Assembly: GCA_009741485.1 (NCBI GenBank)
Contig: CM019216.1
Span: 50,359,792-50,423,791 of the forward strand
DNA from: Malurus cyaneus samueli
Lineage: Eukaryota > Chordata > Aves > Passeriformes > Maluridae
Direction of reading: 5' to 3'
DNA: 64,000 nt
Shown here: piece by piece, positions 1-15,300 of the stretch
How the letters are laid out: each line of letters begins with the position of its first letter
How positions within the stretch are numbered: the stretch's first letter is position 1
Translations under genes and position numbers: made by a program
The notes under the pieces: generated by a model
What the model was told of the DNA's origin: nothing
Database searches by the model: none
The model's input: only the letters and a program-made list of their open reading frames with translations

Positions 1-3000
1 CAGAATTACATTCATATATTCCCTCCCTCCTCATTTTTTTGGGAAGCTCTTAAATGTCAATAGGCAACCAAGCAAGCACTAAGGAGCTCAGAATCACAGA
101 TTTTCTTTATCCCTCTCACCCTTTGTTATGTTTTCTGAACATAAGCAGAAAAGAAAAAAAAGGTGAGTATTTTTCAACCAAGGTCCCTGCAAATCTTTTA
201 TTGGCACCTGTATACATAGGTATACTTACTAATAAGAAATTTTCACTTACAAATGAAAATACAGATGTACAGCCACCAGTCTGAATGTACAGATGTGTTC
301 ATGAGCAAGTTTGGAAGGCAGCCTACCACAGGGTTCACTACTGTGCTACCTGTCCACAAGCTTTGAGCACCAGGGCTTGAGTACAAAAACAAAACTTCAA
401 GGGAATGGATGTGAAAGAACTTTTGTTTGTTCCAGGAGAGGGGGACGAAAAAAGAAGTTTTAATACAAACCAAACAACAGTGTAGTAGACATGAAATGAA
501 CCCTGGAAATTAAGAAAAAAAATAAACAAAATATGCAAATTAACTATCGATCATTTAACAGAAACAGCTGTTCAAAATGAAAAACAAACCCTAAAAAAGC
601 CTTCTCATGTGTATTTTATTCATTGATCATGATTTCACATAGATAGTTCTTGTTTCTCATTTCCACTATCAGGATTTCATTTTTTTGTTTTTTACTCTTG
701 CATGTGATTCTTTTTTGTGTAAGCAGCCTCCATTGCATGTGGGTACCTAGGCAGCAAGTTCACGAAAACTTAACATGGTCAGGAAAGACTGCTGTCATAT
801 TTTAAGGCAGCAAAAGGAAATGCACAGGTCTGGTCAGAAAGAGAAATCTGACAGAGAAATCTACTTGCTCTGCAGCTGAAAGAAAATAACGTGCTACTAG
901 TAAAATTAGGAAAAATAACCCAGAAAATCAAGAGCTTTTAGCAACTTCAGTTTGAATTACACTCATCAAAGAAGATGCAGATGGAGACTGCAAGAATTCT
1001 GGTATTTCAATATCAAATACAAGTAGTAAGTTAAAAAAAAGCTCCATTTTTAGATTTACTAATTATCTAATGATATCTCTTAATACAAATTATTTAGGAA
1101 AATCCTTTGTTTTCCTCCCTAACCAATACCCCTTTCTTACAAATATGAAAGGTATTGGTTTCTAAGTCAACATACAGGTCCCTGATGTGGTTTTTGAGCT
1201 GATAACATTCTGCATGATGATTATTCAAAAAAACTATCAGCCTATTTGGATTATATCAATCAGTTACAGGAAACAACATGAATCTGGCTTTTCAAAATCA
1301 TTGCATCACAATATTAGCCCTATCTCTTACTCTGCATTTCCAATCAAAACACTTCAGAGGAGGGCTAAGTGTCAGAAAAAAATGCAAGTAAAAATGACAT
1401 TGTACTCTTAACTTTCCTCATGTATCTACTTCAACTTGGCTTCAACTTCAGGCATACTCCTTTGCATAAACAGGGAAAAAAAAGTGCACCTATTTGTAAT
1501 ACTAAGTAGCTACAATTGCAGATCCCAGTAATAATCAAGGAAAATGCAATACAATGCAACACATTACACATTAAACCTGAAGTAAGGCACAATCCATATG
1601 CAGATGCTTCTATAAATACAAATCCATATTTCCTTTTGCCATGTGTACACACACTGCATACAGAAGAACAAAAGCAAGTTAAAGCACTCTTGAGTATTGC
1701 TATCCATGATTTCTAGTTACAGGACCAAGCTCCTCATGCTAGACAGCTGTACTTCCCATTATGAGACACATCTACAAATTAATACCACATGTTCTTGTAC
1801 GATATAATACATACACAGGGAAACAAAAAACATTTGCTGCATGCAGTATTAAGTCATATATAAAAACTCCATTTCAATTAAATTGAAAACATTGCATTAT
1901 GACAGTGACCCAAGCCTGCAGTTTGGGGGAAAGGGCGGGAGCAGGTGGGTGGAGGAAGGGATGGCACCCTGGATGAAGCTGACCTTGGTGCCCAGAGCAG
2001 ACACATTTCTAGGCAGTGAAGGGAATCAGGTGTGAGGCAAACCAGAGCAGAAGCTGAAGGGCTCCTCAAGAGTCCTCCACCCCCAGCTCCCAGCTGCACT
2101 GCCTGACCACTTTGTTCTGTCAGCCCTCATGACACCCCACCACACTGGGCAGGCTTTCCAGCACTGAAGTGCTCACTAATGCACCCTAAAAATTAGGGAG
2201 CCAGTACATAGCAACAGTGCAGGGGAGGTGGTGAGGGAAATGAACATCTCTGGGCCAGAGCTGGGTGACAAATAAATCCTCTGAGCTCAGGCAGAGTGAC
2301 ACGGTTAAGTCCCTTCCTACCAGAGGTATTAAACTGCTTTTTAATACTGTCTGCACTGAAAATGCACACTTGCAATCTTAAAAGTTTATGTGGATACAAG
2401 AAATATTTGATCATATAAGTAGCAATTCTATCTCAGAGGATAAAGAATAATTCCTTTGCCAAAATAAGGCACCTGGACAAAGTCATTTGTAAAGAACTAC
2501 AGAAGTGCTGACAGACTGACACAGAAACGGAATCACATATTTGTCAGCATGAGAAGGGTTTAAAACCTCCAATAAAAGTCAACAGAGCAATAGCAATTGA
2601 TGTAGAAACTGTAACAGGAAATTTACAACACATTTTAACATAAAGATGAAAAGGAGACTTTCAAAGAAGGACAAACGCCTGTATACCAAAATTACACTAT
2701 TTTCTCAATTATCAGTTCTGTAAATGCAAAACTGGTGTGTGCACTTTATAGCTTCTGCCACCCTCATTTAGTGTTTTCACCAGAGGCGCTCAGATCTCCT
2801 TCATCTTTGAAAGTCAGGAAAGTACAGTGAAGAATTTAGGGATATTTTCATTAACTGTGCTCTCTAGGCAACAGACTTAATTTTCCCCTTTTTTTGGTCT
2901 CATGACACCTTACTTGGGAGTAAATCAGTTAGAATTACTTGCACAATGCCCTCTCAGAATAAATATGACCTTTACTACCACTATTGTTTTAAACAATCAG

Positions 3001-5230
3001 GCAATACACTGAAGCTGCCTCTTCACCAAGAGTTCCAAAACAGCGCTTTGGCTCCAGTTCCTTCTTTGTTCACACAAGCTTCACACCTGTGCAGCCTCAG
3101 AGTATCCCAAGGGGTATTCCCAAGCACGACAGCTCCAGGCCACCTCACCTCACATGAGGCCAACACTTCTTGGAGCAGCCTAATTCCACAGCCCAAAACA
3201 ACCAGGTGCCAGACCCTGGGATCTTCCCATCCTTACCGACAGACTCCACCAAGACAGCACAAGCAGTAGGGCAGCCAGCCTGTTGTATATCCAGTATAAC
3301 TCAGGGGAAGGGCAAAGGTGTATCTTTACTCGCAGAGATTAGATGGGAAATTGCTGCCAGGACTCTTCGAGGATCACGTGGTAACACTGAGCACAGCCTA
3401 CTAAACGTACAGCTGAATCATGCCACCAGCCCAGTGCAAAAGTTAACTCTCTGAGGCCACAGCAGAGAATAATTCTTTATTCAGAAATAGTGATGAAAAC
3501 AGCATCAGCATCAACAGCCAACAGCTAGGCTTTCTTCCACTAGCAGACATCCAAACTAGCACAGTCACCTTTTGAATAATTAAGCCACTTCCCACAGAAT
3601 ATTGCTCATTAATCCTGGCACAGCAGAAGACTCGAATTCCAGAACTGTACAAAGGATTTGGAATGGACTTTGTCATTAGCTTTTCCTTAATCTCATTTAA
3701 TCCCAGTGGTAATTAGGTATCCTAATGCATCCTATTGCAAGGCATCCTTTAAGGGAAGCAGTGTATATAGATGGTCACATCTGTCCAGTAGCCTGCCATA
3801 ACTGGATACAACAGACACCTTGTCCTTCTTCCAAACTATCAAACCAGTGAATCAAAGGCCAGCAGACCCTGGTGTACCTGGCTGAAGGAACATGCAAAAT
3901 GTGCTCCTCATATCTCCTTGGCTGTAACAATTTCCTCAGTGTTATGAAGAGCTCACTTAGGCAGAGAACAAGCAGGCAAACTCCCACCTGCCTAGAACAG
4001 CAGGCTGGTGACAAGCACACAAAGCAGATGCTCTGAGAAAGAAATAACAATGGCATGAGGGATCCTCCATAATGGAAAAGGACAAAGCAGTATCCTCTTC
4101 TCCTCTTAGGGCCACAAGCTTCCTCCTTAAGAAACTAAACAGATATGAATCTCCTTTTAGAAGCCTGGCACAACTGAATCTCCCATGATAACTGTAGTAC
4201 CACTCTCAAATTTTTCTCTGAAGAAGCAACCAGCAATCAGCTGGAAGCAGATTGGGCAACACATGGACTCAGAGAGCATGAAAAGCTTTTGGTGAAGGTG
4301 GACTTCCTGAACTAAAATTGCCAAGCTGTTGTTTGACCCTGGAGAACTGCTATCAGCAATGGATACATTGTGCTAAGGGATCACGAAGAAGACCTGGGAA
4401 ACTCATGCCCTGCACCTCGAGAGCTAGTGAGTCAGCTACAGGGCAGCTTACGTATCAATAATGTCTTTCTCTTGAAGATGACAAGGCACATTGGGATTTA
4501 TTTTAAGTCATTTCCTTGTTTAAAGTACTAGCAATGGTTTCTTGTGAAAGCAGCAGCTTGAAATGGGACAAAGGATCATCTCTGGCTAGCTAACAAGACA
4601 CACAACCAAAGGAATAGTTAACAATAAAAATCAAAGCTTTGAAATACTACTCACTGGTTACTGTGCAAAGCATTCATCCTGCTTGCAAAAGCATTTTATG
4701 CTTTTAGGGTATGTTTACCTGAAGAGTCTTAATTTCCCACCTTAAATAAAAAAACTAAATTTATACTAATATTTTGACTCAGATCAATGTCATCAGTCTT
4801 CAGAAGTATCTTGCTATAACTTAAACAACAGGTAAGTGACTAAAAGTTCTTAACACCAGACAGAAAATCATGCCATAATGATACAAAGACTATACTGGTA
4901 ATGTATCTTTCAATTAAAAAACAGTAATGCATTAAAAAAAAACACAAAAACCAAACATGTACGAAACATGTTTAGCAATTCCAGAGTCCTTCAAAAGTAA
5001 GGTAATGTCACCTGAAACAGAAACAGAGAATACTTTCTCATGTCAACAGTGTGGTGATATAATGGAGTAACTTACTTCAATAAGTGACCTTCAAAGTTTT
5101 GCATGAAAGTGACATGTGGACAGCCTGTATAACTATAGGAACAGTGTGAGTAAAATGAGAAATTGTCCAGTCATTTTTCATTTCTAGACTTTCAACTTTC
5201 CAAATAATCTTAAGAACAAGGTTTTTATTT
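1..5230. other. ARHGAP18 intron 1, distal part
   Basis: AT-rich sequence with only short frames (107 codons or fewer) that look like chance. I searched the minus strand by eye for ARHGAP18 exon 2, using the conserved acidic stretch after the N-terminus, and did not find it. The stretch is therefore read as part of a long first intron. No repeat family was recognised. Assignment to the intron is inferred from the first exon at 17.5 kb. Confidence 0.55.
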
Positions 5231-5239
5231 GTTAGGGTT

Positions 5240-5263
5240 TTGTTGTTGTTGTTGTTGTTGTTG
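5240..5263. repeat. (TTG)8 microsatellite
   Basis: Eight uninterrupted TTG units, followed by a T/G-rich run (TTTG-type units) to about 5291. It lies directly before the LTR-like repeat that starts near 5312. Confidence 0.95.
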
Positions 5264-5311
5264 TTTTTGTTTGTTTGTTTTTGTTTTTTTGCTAAAATCA
5301 CATAATTTTGT

Positions 5312-5695
5312 GGGAAACAAAAGTGATGCAAGCTAGGGTTGTTCACCACCCGCTGACCACTGCCCCGCCCATGCCTGAGCAGTGATCAGCCCCTCCTGGC
5401 CAACTCCCCCAGGATTGTATACTGAACATGACACTTTATGGTATGGAATATCCCTTTATCCAGTGCAGATCAGCTGTCCTGGCCATGCTCCCCCCTGGCG
5501 TCTTGTGCACTTGCTCACTGGCAGAGCACAGGAAATTGAAAAGTCCTTGACTTACAGTAAGCATTACTGAGCAGCAACTAAAACATCAGTGTGTTATCTC
5601 CTATGTTATTCTTGTACTGAATCTAAAACAAAGCACTGTGCCAGCCACTAAGAGGAAAATTAACTCTCTCCCAGGTGAAACTAGGACAGCAGATG
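5312..5695 (+). mobile_element. Avian ERV/LTR-like interspersed repeat fragment
   Basis: The stretch has the order of blocks I recall from a common bird endogenous-retrovirus-type repeat. A C-rich block with 'caccacccgctgacc' comes first. An 'ctgaacatgacactttatgg'-type block and 'ggaatatccctttatccag' follow, then 'acatcagtgtgttatc' and a tail with 'aaaattaactctctcccag'. There is no coding capacity. It sits in ARHGAP18 intron 1, antisense to the gene. Family name and exact ends are not determined; a RepeatMasker run with an avian library would settle them. Confidence 0.7.
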
Positions 5696-8600
5696 TGACC
5701 TTGATTCTTCTATTTAATAAGAACAGTCTCTCTTCCTAGTGATTTGTGCAAGATAATCTACCTGAGGAAATATTACTTAACTATTGATCCTTTGGATCAA
5801 AGTTTAATTATGTTTTTATGCCTTTTATAATTTTATACTTTATGCATTTTTATATTTATGTGACAAAACTTGGAGGGTGAGAAATAAAGAGGGGCTCAAA
5901 AAACCTCAGGAGACTAACAGAACAGAGCATGGTACAAAGACACCGACCTTGTCCAGAATCAGAGGTTGTGCACCTGTGTCCACACACAGGGGAGGAAAAA
6001 CAAAATCAGAAAGCTAAAGAGCAAGGCAGGATGAAGGGAAGGTTTTTCAGCCTAAGCTCAAACCCACATGAATACAGCTACACAGCTCTCTGATGGGGTG
6101 ATGCTGGTGCTGGGCTACAGTCTGAGAACACTGCAGTGGACATGTGCCACCACTCACCACAGCCCAGTAATCAGTCTTTCAGCAGGAATCCCAGCATTCA
6201 TATGGGAAGGAACACTCCCATTGCTAAAAGATAGCCAAGCTCCAGTCTCCTCCAAACTTTTACACACAAGCTGAGATTACAGTACACTTGAAAGGTTTGA
6301 AAAAAATGTCATTTAAGATTGCTTTGTCACTCCCTTCCAGCCCATTCCATCCCATTCAATTCCCCATTTCCCATTGACAAAGCCCTGCACTAACCAACAA
6401 TCTGGCTGCCAGATGTACTTTTTACTCTAGCTAACACTCACCTGCTAACTAACAGGATCTCACTTAACTTCTTCAAAATCACATAACCAAAACTGAATCT
6501 ATGCCTAATATGAATGTCAGAGAGTAAGTATACACATATATTTTAGATTTAGAGAAATTTTAACAAGCCCTACTGAGGTCTGTGTTTGCTGAGATCTATA
6601 TCAAATAGTTCTGCAAACAGACAGTGAGCAAAAACACGTAAGTTAATATTTTCCTTATACTCCCCAATGCAGGATGACAAAGCTTTCTTAAAGAATCTCT
6701 TCAAAAGCTTGAGCAAGACTCAAAACCCAAAACACTCTGACAAATCACACCAATTTTAATACCATACATCTCCATAAGCTGCTTTCTAATTTCAAGTCCA
6801 AAGTGCTAAATACCAGATTTCACAGCATGAAGCTCATCATTTCCCATAAACTTGCATAAGCAGCTCCTGCTTCCTAAGAGAAAAAGAGACTGTTTGTTCT
6901 TGTATATCTTGTGTACCATCCACAGCAAAAAGTTCAGTCAAATATAATCCCTTTCTTAGCTTTCACCTCAGAGGAGAACAAGCATCACAGTGTAAATACC
7001 CTTGTCAGAAAGGGGAAGACAGGTACTCAACATTCGTAAAATATCCTGGTTACTTAATATTTAAGTCTCTTTTACTCTTAAACCAGAAAATACCACTGAA
7101 ATGAAAAGTTAGGTGATGTTTCCTATGGGAAATCATACAATCTATTCTGATTACAGTCCTCATTCCCAACACTGTTTTCACGCACTACCTTGGACACTGA
7201 GAAACCAAAGCAATCTCTCTAGTGCAAAGTTCAAAGCAAAGAAAGGTGTGTTTAAACAAAGCACAGATCAGCAAGCCTTTAAGAGCTTATCAATGGATGA
7301 CCGACCATAATTTAGAAACTGCACTTTCATTCACCTCATTGAAGTGTGTGGGAATCCAAGCTGGCCTTTTGTTTCTTTCAATGAGGCAAGCTGCAGGGGG
7401 ACACGTGCAGACAGGGAGGGGAAGGCAGGTTATCAGCTCGGTAGGAGGAGCGTAGATGCTCCCTGCAGTGCAACACACCTGGATTCCAATGATCCGCTCT
7501 CACATCGCAGCCTGCCCTTTGCAGGTAGAGACTGTGCACATGACTGAATCACTGAGCAGCATGAGTCAGGACTAAATGAGCTGGAGATGAAGCTTACGCC
7601 AGCTTTAGAGTGGCTGCTGAAGGACAAGCTGTACCCAAACTGACTGAAAACCTGTCAGTACAAAGTTAAGCCGTCAAATATCTTTTCAACAGAACTGAAC
7701 CAATGGAGCTAAATTACAACAGACGAGCCTCTCACAGGATGTGGCCATAGCCACTACTAGGACTCAGAAAAAATGAGTTAACTTATCAAATCACAGCCCC
7801 ACAGTGATCACATTAAGCTGGCACAGATGCAGGCTGCTGCCAGAGGATTCTGTCAAACCCCCCTTTCCTGTGAGTTTCCTTCACTCCCCTCATGCTAACA
7901 CCATCACCGATGCAGTAACTTGCTGAGTTAGGTCAATGAACTAATCTGCCCAAAAACAACACTTGTAAAAAATACTGCTCTCAGTCGAATTTTTTTGTTA
8001 ATCCAGCTCAACCTACTTCAGACAACTCAGAAATGCTAGTGTCAGGGTAACAGAATATTAGGAAGGTGTGAGAGATGGAAATAAACTACTTTCAGTGGTG
8101 TTCCTCACTCTTTTCAGACCCCATTTATCTCAGCTTAGTATGACCATGACTTGCACCCACCATCACTGCATATCAAGACTTCTGGTTCAGAACAAGCCTT
8201 AGGAGACACTCTGAGGTGAAAGAAAAAGTTTTATTAAATATTGTCTCTTTTTAACAGAGCAAGAAGATATTCCTCAAGTCCGCCTGAAGTACACGCCTCT
8301 CAGGAGAAGATAACACAGCCAAGCCACCCAAATGAATGTAGCAGGACATTAAAGGCCACCCTCTGGATGGAGTTATAATGATGGGGATGACCACTCCCAC
8401 AATGATAACGCTATTATCAGTGTTCTCTTATCTAGCTATGGCAAAGGCAAGCAGGCTGTGAGGCTCCAGAAGTTACACTATGGACCTGTTAGATCTCATT
8501 CTCTTAGCAACTGCTGAGAAAGAAAGCATCTCACTGGCCTGGGGTAACCATAGCTCTGGTGTCCTGTGTGACCAGCCACCGAGCCACAGCTCTATGTGTG

Positions 8601-9255
8601 TGACAGCATCGACAGGGCTTCCTCTCTCTTAAGCAGCCAAAGCATCTGGTTACTGTTCCAAGCCTCTTGCTTTGTATCTGGAATTACAGACTCATAACTA
8701 CAGCTATAACAACAATTATTACATGAATTCCTGAGCTACTGCAAGACTACAAGAATTTTCTGCTGTATTTGTGCAGCTAAAATCTGACCTTCCACCTTCT
8801 TAATCCAGGGGCAAAGCTCCCTGTTACCACTGGATACAGTATACTCCTGAACCTTGCTGTTGTATTTTATTAGAGGCAGAGAATTTCTGATAGAGATGAC
8901 ACTTCAGCAGTGCCCTTGAGTCACACCATTGTTCTGACAATTACATATAAATCTGCTAAAACCATCAACTGATTATAAACACTAAAATTTGAGCAATGTG
9001 CTTTACTAAGTACATATTGCTAAACATTGAGCAAACAATTCTCACACATCATCCTAATTAATTTCTTGTTTTTCAAATAGCAATATGAATTCAAAATATC
9101 TGACTTCCCCAAGCCTGAGTAAAAGCTCTCTAGTTGGTCTAGAGACTGCTGAGCTGGAAAAAGGAGTTAGAGGAGTGGTAAACTGAAGATTTGTACAGCT
9201 GCTAAATCAAAGAAAACATGCTAACTTCTGCTGCAGTATTTGGCAATGAGTATAC
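5696..9255. other. ARHGAP18 intron 1, no gene seen
   Basis: Unremarkable AT-rich intronic sequence. A somewhat more GC-rich patch near 7380-7630 carries a TGAGTCA (AP-1 core) motif at about 7563, but no exon structure was recognised. Confidence 0.5.
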
Positions 9256-9315
9256 ATGGTAATTTACTTATTTGCTGAAGACAACATGGTATGGTATTTA
9301 TTTGCTGAAGACAAT
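9256..9315. repeat. 30-bp tandem duplication
   Basis: Two adjacent copies of a 30-bp unit. Copy one starts with atggt at 9256 and copy two with atggt at 9286. Both share 'tttgctgaagacaa' at 9271 and 9301. The frame remains open through both copies, but nothing suggests it is translated. Confidence 0.85.
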
Positions 9316-12300
9316 GCTGTTCTTATTTTGTTGCTTTCTCACATGTGGTGTACCTTCAACCACTATTCCAAGTGTACTAAAAACCTTCAGACTTGCTCTT
9401 CAAATACTTCACTCCAAACCATTTTAGCTCCCCAAGCATACTGGGAACCCTACAGAGGAAAAATTTTAACACATTTTTACTGTCACCCTTTGGCCTAAGA
9501 AACTTTCCCAGGAAAGAAGAAAGGTGTTGTTGTAGAAAGGTGACAGATAAAACATCTGAAATTAGCAAGAAATCATTTATAGTCTAACAGGATTGGGATG
9601 CTGTATCAGGATGAGCAGGGAACAGCCACACAACAAGAAGGAATATTGAGCAGCTTCCCCTCACAAGAAAATATGACCAGGTAAGTAACTATTTCAGTGT
9701 ATGTTTTTATTCTCTGTAATACAAGAGAACTAACACAAAACAATAACCAAAGAATAAGTTCGTAACTCCAGCTTTTTTGGGACCGCAGAGGTGCTCATCC
9801 CATATGCTGCTCAGGATATCATCAAAAATAAACCTCAGGAAATGGTGGATAAAGCTGTACTTATGAAGTTAATAAAGTCTATTTCTTACACCTCCAAATA
9901 TTAAAAAACAAAACTTCCTCTTCCCCCCCCACCTCGTTTATTTTGCTATAAGTATTTAATCCCTGCCTGAACATGATTATTTTGAGATCATGACTCCAAG
10001 GCAGAGTAGGTTCACTGCAAAACCAGCAGCCCTCACAAAATAGCCTGTTGGCACACTGCACATATCCAAAGCTTATGAGCAGGGAATTTTTCTTCCCCTG
10101 GCCAAGCAGATTTACTGATGAGTCTGGAATGACAGTCAGCCAAATCTGCAACACAGCTCACAGCAGGAACCTCGCTGTATCACTTACTGTAATTACAGTC
10201 TCCCTTCAGCAGCAGCGTTTCAGAAACAAAAAAAAAAACACGAAGGTGCACTTTTAGTAACTCCAGTCACCCAGACATGTACAAACGACCTTTTAAACCG
10301 TACAGGTTACAGCTCCTACTTTATGAGTAACAGTTACAAAACAAGAATAAAATACAGGCAATAATAATCGTTCACAACATTTTTAAACTAGTGCCAGTAT
10401 CAGCAGACTGAAAATGCTATTAATCTTATTCAAAATCAAGTTTAACAATTCCGCTCATCAAAGAAAAAGAACTTAGAGAAACAATTCACTATTTATTTGA
10501 TGCCACACTTAGAATGCTGGAGTTCAGATTTACACAGCTTCTCCGGCATTTTGCTGATTACAAGTTCAGCTCCATTCCAGTTTTGCATCAAGTCTACACG
10601 CTTATCACAGCTCTTCTATTAATATATTGTATTATGCTCAATATCATCCAGATTTGTGCATACTCAAGCAAAAAAAAGGAAAGCCCATAATTAAAATATT
10701 CAAAGGGCCTTTAAATTTCCCATTCCTAATAGCTAGACAAGCATGACATCTCGTATTCTGTATGCTTTTAAAATAAAAAAGAAAGCCTATATACAGAGGG
10801 CCCTTATTTTCCTCTTTTATGCTATGTAGCTCTGCTGATTGAGGAGTGTCATTTTTGTTTGTATCTATTTAAGGGTTTGTCTGACCCAAAATAGAACTCT
10901 AATAAAATGTTTGCACTGCTAATGAAGGACATTAAATCAGATCTACACCTATGACATAAAAGTCACCTACTGAACTGGGCTTGTTGAAATAACATTGTTT
11001 TATTACACTGACAGATGCTGAACAGATGCCTACGGGCAAGAAACAATGCCCATGTCTGCACAATGAGGACTGCACTGAAAGAGCTTCAGCAGACCTAGGG
11101 CTCAGAAATGACATGCAAATTGAAGGGATATCCACCAGGATTCTTAGGAAAACAAGATGGCACGACTGCTGTGTATACAATTGGCTAAAGTGGTAATCAG
11201 CAGCAAGGGAGTGATTTTACCTACGTAGGTGACACTTGTGAGACTGACACTGAAGCACTGTATGTAATTCAGGCTGGGGGGTAAAGGAGAAACAAAGCAG
11301 GACAGATGCTGGAAATGATGAAGAAATGCTGTCACAAAAAGGATTTTCAGACTGAAGAAACACAGGATCCAAGAGAATCATTTGCTCAGCCCATTAAGGT
11401 AAAATTGAACAGAAAGCTGGCCACAGGTAACTAGGAGGGTTTTTAATGGATTGGAAAGACATAGCAAGAACCAAAGGCAGGAGCAAGATAAATTCAAAGA
11501 AGAAATAAGGTGCACACTGGGGGATGGGGAACCCCATAAAGCAGGAATCCAGAATCAAGGAAGCAGGAAATGTTGGGATACCAAATCTTGCTGTTAGTAG
11601 TTCAAGTTACTAGGATTAACACGCCAGTATCTAAGAACATATCAAAGGTCTGCCGTATACTCCATATTTATACATGCATGAAGCACAAAGACACAAAAGC
11701 AATTCTAAATAAAGCAATTTAGAGCCTTGCTGCCTATCAGTTCTATCTGAAGATGTCAGTACGCATTGGACAATAACATTGCTCAAATTAGGAGGCAAAT
11801 CCAAGGCATGAAAGATTTTTCTAATGCATTCCAATGAAGACTGTGCTCATGTAAAACCTGCAGCACATAAAAAGACTGTGATGGTTTTATAAAGTCAGCT
11901 GTAGTGGGACAGACCTTTGCTTTGTAGATAGTTCTTTCTGCTTTTGTAGAAGCAAAGCAGCACATGGAAGGTACTGTTCCGAGCCATCCATGTACTGACA
12001 TCATGAAAGGTTACGTGGGCTAGGAACAGTAATTGCTGTGGTGATGGAGTGGACCTGGAATCTCTTCTGTACAAACACATTGCAAATGAAATTGCAAAAT
12101 GCTCCACCAACTTGTTGTGAGTAATCAGCTTGTGAGCTTGCTGCTTGTACACTAGTATTGCATGTATCCCTCGCAGTTCTTTATTCCTTTATACTGGATT
12201 TCACTGGTTTTCAATTCCAAGAGTGAGTCACTGGTATGAAAAGAAGGGGAAAGGAATGAGAACTTTTCTCTCTGAAATAAAGGAGATGGAAAATTACCTT

Positions 12301-15300
12301 GAAAAAAGGCATGATTTCATACTTACTACTAGATTTCTTCTTGGCTTAACATACAAACTACTAAGACTTCAGATTAAACTGAGCAAACATTGGAACAAAG
12401 AATGAGGCAGATATTCTGGTAAAGAGAGAATAAACACCACTTGTATGTGTGATGTGTAATGTCTATTATGGTCAATGTTTGAAAAAGATCATATATTGTG
12501 GGCAATTCACAGCAGAAGCCTTTGTTATTTCTCTATGCTCATAGGACATCTATTATTTGGGTTTCTTACTCAGAGATCAGCAAATGATTTAGACCACAGC
12601 TGCCCATAGAAAAAAACCAAATATTTTATGTCCCTCACTTGTCACACATCCGCAAAGTGGTATGCTACCACTACTAATTCTGTAAAGCCCATACTTACAA
12701 ATATATATAAAATTAAATATTTTATACAGTAACCCATGAAGAGGGGCACTTCTGTACAATAAAACCCAGCTGAGACTGCCTGGTTCCACTGACACATGGA
12801 CCCAAGCTTCAGCTGATGTCTCCCAAAGCTAGGCAGATTCAGTAACAAAGCGGAACAGTGAAGCTCAGGGTCTGCAAGGCCTGATTAGCAGGTGTCACTC
12901 TAAAGAGCAGACCTGAGGTGGCAGCAATCCACAACACTCTTATAACATTCTTCTCCACGATTTAGAGAACTGGCCCACGATTTAGTTCCACCTCAGGAAA
13001 ACTGAACTCATCATTCTCATCTTGCAAGTGAGTACCAGCAAATGAAATGCAAGGCTTAAATGAGGCAAAGAAAGGAGAAGGCATATAACTGCAGAGCCTC
13101 TGAGGATAAGCAACCTCCTTTCACAGTCCTAGGCACCGAGAAACATTGGAGTCTTTCTTAAATTATCAGCAATATGAAGCTTTACAGACTCTTTGCAAGC
13201 ATATGAAGTTAAACAGGCACTGGCTTGCAAAGCTTCAAAACTCAAATTGGTCTTCCAATGTCATTTAACGCAGCACTGAAGTGGTAGCAGAAGTGCACAT
13301 GCTGGTGAGCAAGCACAGTGACTCACTGGAAACAGGCACAGGGAGGGTGTCACCATGACAAGCTGGTGCAGCACAGGAAACAAAATGCAACAGCAGCATC
13401 CCAAATAGGAAAGAGGTATGGAGAGGAAAGCAACTCAATCTCCAGTGGCCAACACATTCAGAATCGTTTATCCATTACTCAGTTTGCATTTTAGGCTTGG
13501 CTCTTGGAAATGCAGAGGTTTATTTGCCTCATGCACTGATGCGTTAGTACAGTTAGTTCTGCATGCATTCACTTGTTACAAATCTATTCCCCATGCACTG
13601 AATACTCCAGGCTTCGTCTCAGCCTAGTAATCACATGCAAGGAATATTTTTACATACATGTATTTGCACACACATACACATTCGCTTACTCTTCAGGACA
13701 GAAATAGTCCTTTAGAAGACTCTGGATGACATTTGATTGCCTGAGGGTAAGCCCACACAGCCATATTAAAAGAATGTTGTTATCTGAAACACCTACGTGT
13801 GGCTGGCAAATATGACACAGGACCTGTGGCACTTTCTGTCAAAGTAGATGGGGTAGAATTCCCCAGGAACCTAAATGGCACAGGAAACCTACGCTCACAG
13901 GTTTGGATTTCACACATATGAGGGTGACATACCTACGGACATACCACTGAAACAGAGCTTTGGACTGAAACCTATCTGATTCACTCTTGGTTTCCACAGC
14001 CCATATAACAACAAATGGTTCCATGGGAAGGCCAAGAAGAAATTATTTAAAATTTTATGCATGGATATTGTAAAGAAAAGGAGATGACACCAAAATGCAA
14101 GTAGCATGACAGCCAATAAGGCATTACTGAATCTAACAGTATGGAAAGTAAGCAAATTAAGGCAATAAGGAAAAGAGAACTATTAAAACTGAATTTGATA
14201 CTGTGTATTATGCCTTTTTGATTTCTCTGAGAAAGATCTTAAGATAAGTATTTAGGTATATCACAGAAGTCATCCACAACCAATACCTACACTATATGAA
14301 GACAGTCGTTTAGTTGTTACTTTAAAGCAAAATGCAAAATAAACACCTCTATGGCAGAGACAGCAGGTCTGATGCTATTTTATGCATCACCACTGTTAAA
14401 GCAATATTCCTAAATTGACAAACTTGGAAGTAATCACACTGAGGCTGTTCTAAATTTTAGCCTGCTGAACCAATGATATGGCAAGCCTTCTCAAAAAGTA
14501 AGTATTTCACAGGCTCAAATTCCTTTAAAGGGCAAAAAAAAACCCAGAACAGACAAGTATCTCAACAATCTACTAGATCAGTAAAACTTTAACTCTTATG
14601 AAGCAAGACTTCTCATATGCTTGATGCAAAAAAAAAAAAAAAAAGGACAGAAGTATAGCCCTTTCTTTCCTAGGATGTTGCTTAGTTTGGAGCACAGCCA
14701 ACATACTGCTTTTTCCAGTATGTATCAGTGCCACACTTCCCTCCAAAGATAAACCAATTTCTAACTTGCACTGTTTTGAATGCCTATGAAAAAAAAAATC
14801 AACATAGTTTCTCTATTAATCTTTCCAAAAGGGCTGCTTCATTACAGCTGACACTGTATTACACTGGCTTCCAAACAATCTCCAGATAAAAATTACAGGG
14901 TTTTCAGATTAGCAGAGAGATGCTAACCTAGATATTGAAAGTTGTTGTTGATTTTGTTATTTTTTAAAAAGGCAAAATAAGCTAAATTTCACATCAGTAA
15001 CAAAATACAAAAGCTGGACTGCAGAACTGGTGCACTTACAGACTGTGAAGAGCATAGTGGAAGAACTTATTTCCATAAGATATTTCAGAATTCTATGGAT
15101 TTGGGCAATATCCGTATCATGCAGCTCTGCACATATTGGGAATTCTGACAAAGGAAAGTAGCTCAAATAATGAGAGGGGAGCAAGTGGGAGAGAAAGGGA
15201 GAGAAATCCCACAGAAATGTTAAAACATTTCAGGATCGTTTTGTTTGTTTTTAAAAAGACCGAAAGAGAACACAAGTGGTCATTCCCCTCCCTCTCTGTT

